Source: a bacterium HR27 (lineage in GTDB: Bacteria; Chloroflexota; Chloroflexia; Thermomicrobiales; Thermomicrobiaceae). Taken from it: DNA of 5,924 bases. This document shows, in pieces, positions 4,967 through 5,924 of the stretch (position 1 is the first letter of the stretch; each line of letters opens with the position of its first letter). The notes under the pieces were generated by a model that was not told where the DNA came from, did not search any database, and saw only the letters and a program-made list of their open reading frames with translations. The stretch covers positions 1 through 5,924 of the forward strand of contig BEID01000102.1 of assembly GCA_002898975.1 (NCBI GenBank), read 5' to 3'. Position numbers and translations under genes: made by a program.

Positions 4967-5924
4967 TCACGACCATACCACGGTCGCCAGCGGGTTGACG
5001 GTTTCTCCACTGGGAATGAAGCTCCCTGGGAAATCGCTCTCTTTGACGTCAGGACCGATCAGGACGTTTCTCCCAACGCGGACACCTGGAGGAACGACCG
5101 CGTTCCGACCCACGAGCGTGATGCCAGTGTTCAAGCGTGTCGGCTCCAACCAGTTCGGTGTATTGTCGTAACCCCAACCGAGGTACGCGTCCGCGCCGAT
5201 CCGGACATGCTTGTCGATGATGCAGCGGTCCACGACCGCCCCCCGACCGATGACCGAGTCGGTCATGACGATCGAGTCGCGGACCACTGCACCGTCTTCG
5301 ACGACCACTCCTGGCGAAAGGACGGAGCGGATCACCGTTGCCCGGTGGATGATGCAGCCGTGCGAGATCAAACTCCGGACGATTTGCGCACCCTCGAGGA
5401 TTTTCGCGGGCGGTCGTTCCTCGCTGCGCGTGTGGATCCGCCAGTTCGGGTCGTAGAGGTTCAGCTTGGGTTCATCCTCGAGCAAGGCCATGTTGGCTTC
5501 CCAATATGATTGGATCGTGCCGACATCCTGCCAGTACCCCTCGAAGCGGTACGTCGCGACCTTATCCGTCCGGATCACATACGGAATGACGTCGCGTCCG
5601 AAATCGATGAACTCCGGTGCACCGGGATGCTCTCGCGTGAAGAGATCCAACAACACCTCGCGGCGAAAGAGATAGATGCCCATCGATGCGAGATTCGACC
5701 GCGGACGTTCGGGTTTTTCCTCAAAGTCGATGACCCACCCGTCTTCGTCCGTGACCAAGACTCCGAAGCGCGACGCCTCGTTCCACGGCACCGGCTGCAC
5801 GGCGATCGTGACCGCTGCACCGCGCTCGCGGTGCCACGCGATCATCGGCCGATAGTCCATCGCGTACACGTGGTCACCGGCGAGGATCAGCACATCCCGG
5901 TACTGGCGGCGGGTGATATAAAAC
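4967..5924 (-). CDS. glgC: Glucose-1-phosphate adenylyltransferase (ADP-glucose pyrophosphorylase), 3' part
   Basis: This cytoplasmic enzyme makes ADP-glucose and pyrophosphate from glucose 1-phosphate and ATP, the committed step of bacterial glycogen synthesis. The visible 318 residues begin FYITRRQYRD and run off the right edge. Against a usual length of about 410-420, roughly the first 100 residues are missing, including the G-x-G-T-R nucleotide-binding loop. Diagnostic motifs are VLILAGDHVYAMDY (fragment residues 11-24; Asp17 matches the catalytic Asp of the AGDH motif), FGVLVTDEDGWVIDFEEKP with the glucose-1-phosphate-binding Lys, SMGIYLF, and GYWQDVGTIQSYWEANMALL. The C-terminal part, from about IRSVLSPGVVVEDGAVVRDS, is a left-handed beta-helix of hexapeptide repeats, the oligomerisation and allosteric domain. 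The stop codon is intact and the reading frame is unbroken. The valine codon (GTG) at 5893 is internal and not a start. Other sugar-nucleotide pyrophosphorylases lack this motif set. Confidence 0.95.
   Translation of the reverse strand, partial: FYITRRQYRDVLILAGDHVYAMDYRPMIAWHRERGAAVTIAVQPVPWNEASRFGVLVTDEDGWVIDFEEKPERPRSNLASMGIYLFRREVLLDLFTREHPGAPEFIDFGRDVIPYVIRTDKVATYRFEGYWQDVGTIQSYWEANMALLEDEPKLNLYDPNWRIHTRSEERPPAKILEGAQIVRSLISHGCIIHRATVIRSVLSPGVVVEDGAVVRDSIVMTDSVIGRGAVVDRCIIDKHVRIGADAYLGWGYDNTPNWLEPTRLNTGITLVGRNAVVPPGVRVGRNVLIGPDVKESDFPGSFIPSGETVNPLATVVWS

Noticed and set aside
4622..5509. A 295-codon plus-strand open frame opposite glgC and the intergenic gap
   Set aside because: It is antisense to clear glgC motifs, and its Asp/Arg/Val-rich composition has no recognisable fold.

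Overview
This is a GC-rich bacterial window (about 60% G+C by eye). All five recognisable genes lie on the minus strand. Read in the direction of transcription (right to left) they are: the 3' part of a glucose-1-phosphate adenylyltransferase (glgC), a GalT/HIT-fold nucleotidyltransferase-like protein, a peptide/nickel-type ABC substrate-binding lipoprotein, a DppB/OppB-type permease, and the 5' part of a DppC/OppC-type permease. Near-consensus purine-rich ribosome binding sites precede four of the starts. The binding protein has a Tat-like lipoprotein signal followed by a long Ala/Thr/Pro linker, a common style in Chloroflexota. Together with the GC content this suggests a Thermomicrobia-like member of Chloroflexota. 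That assignment is inference from style; the window holds no phylogenetic marker.

Right part (3582-5924): glgC makes ADP-glucose for glycogen. After a 266-base gap comes a protein with the GalT-type active-site signature (Asn, a Ser-Gly-Ala-Ser loop, then His-Gly-His-Ala-Gln). GalT relatives move nucleotidyl groups between sugar phosphates or phosphate, and one plant relative is an ADP-glucose phosphorylase. The pairing with glgC therefore hints at nucleotide-sugar or ADP-glucose turnover, but the substrate cannot be read from sequence.

Middle (3279-3581): a 303-base intergenic region holds a good sigma-70-type promoter (TTGACT, 16 bases, TACAAT) reading toward the ABC genes. It is followed by a leader of about 140 bases with overlapping inverted repeats and two in-frame start codons, each with its own strong Shine-Dalgarno sequence.

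Left part (1-3278): the binding protein and two permeases form a transport operon. A strong 12-bp stem-loop without a U-tract sits between the binding-protein gene and the first permease gene, as expected for differential expression or mRNA protection. The ATPase genes usual for such transporters are not in the window and probably lie beyond the left edge.

I see no RNA genes, mobile elements, CRISPR arrays or phage genes. The long plus-strand open frames are antisense shadows of the minus-strand genes. I found no clearly undescribed system. The least ordinary item is the GalT-like protein beside glgC.
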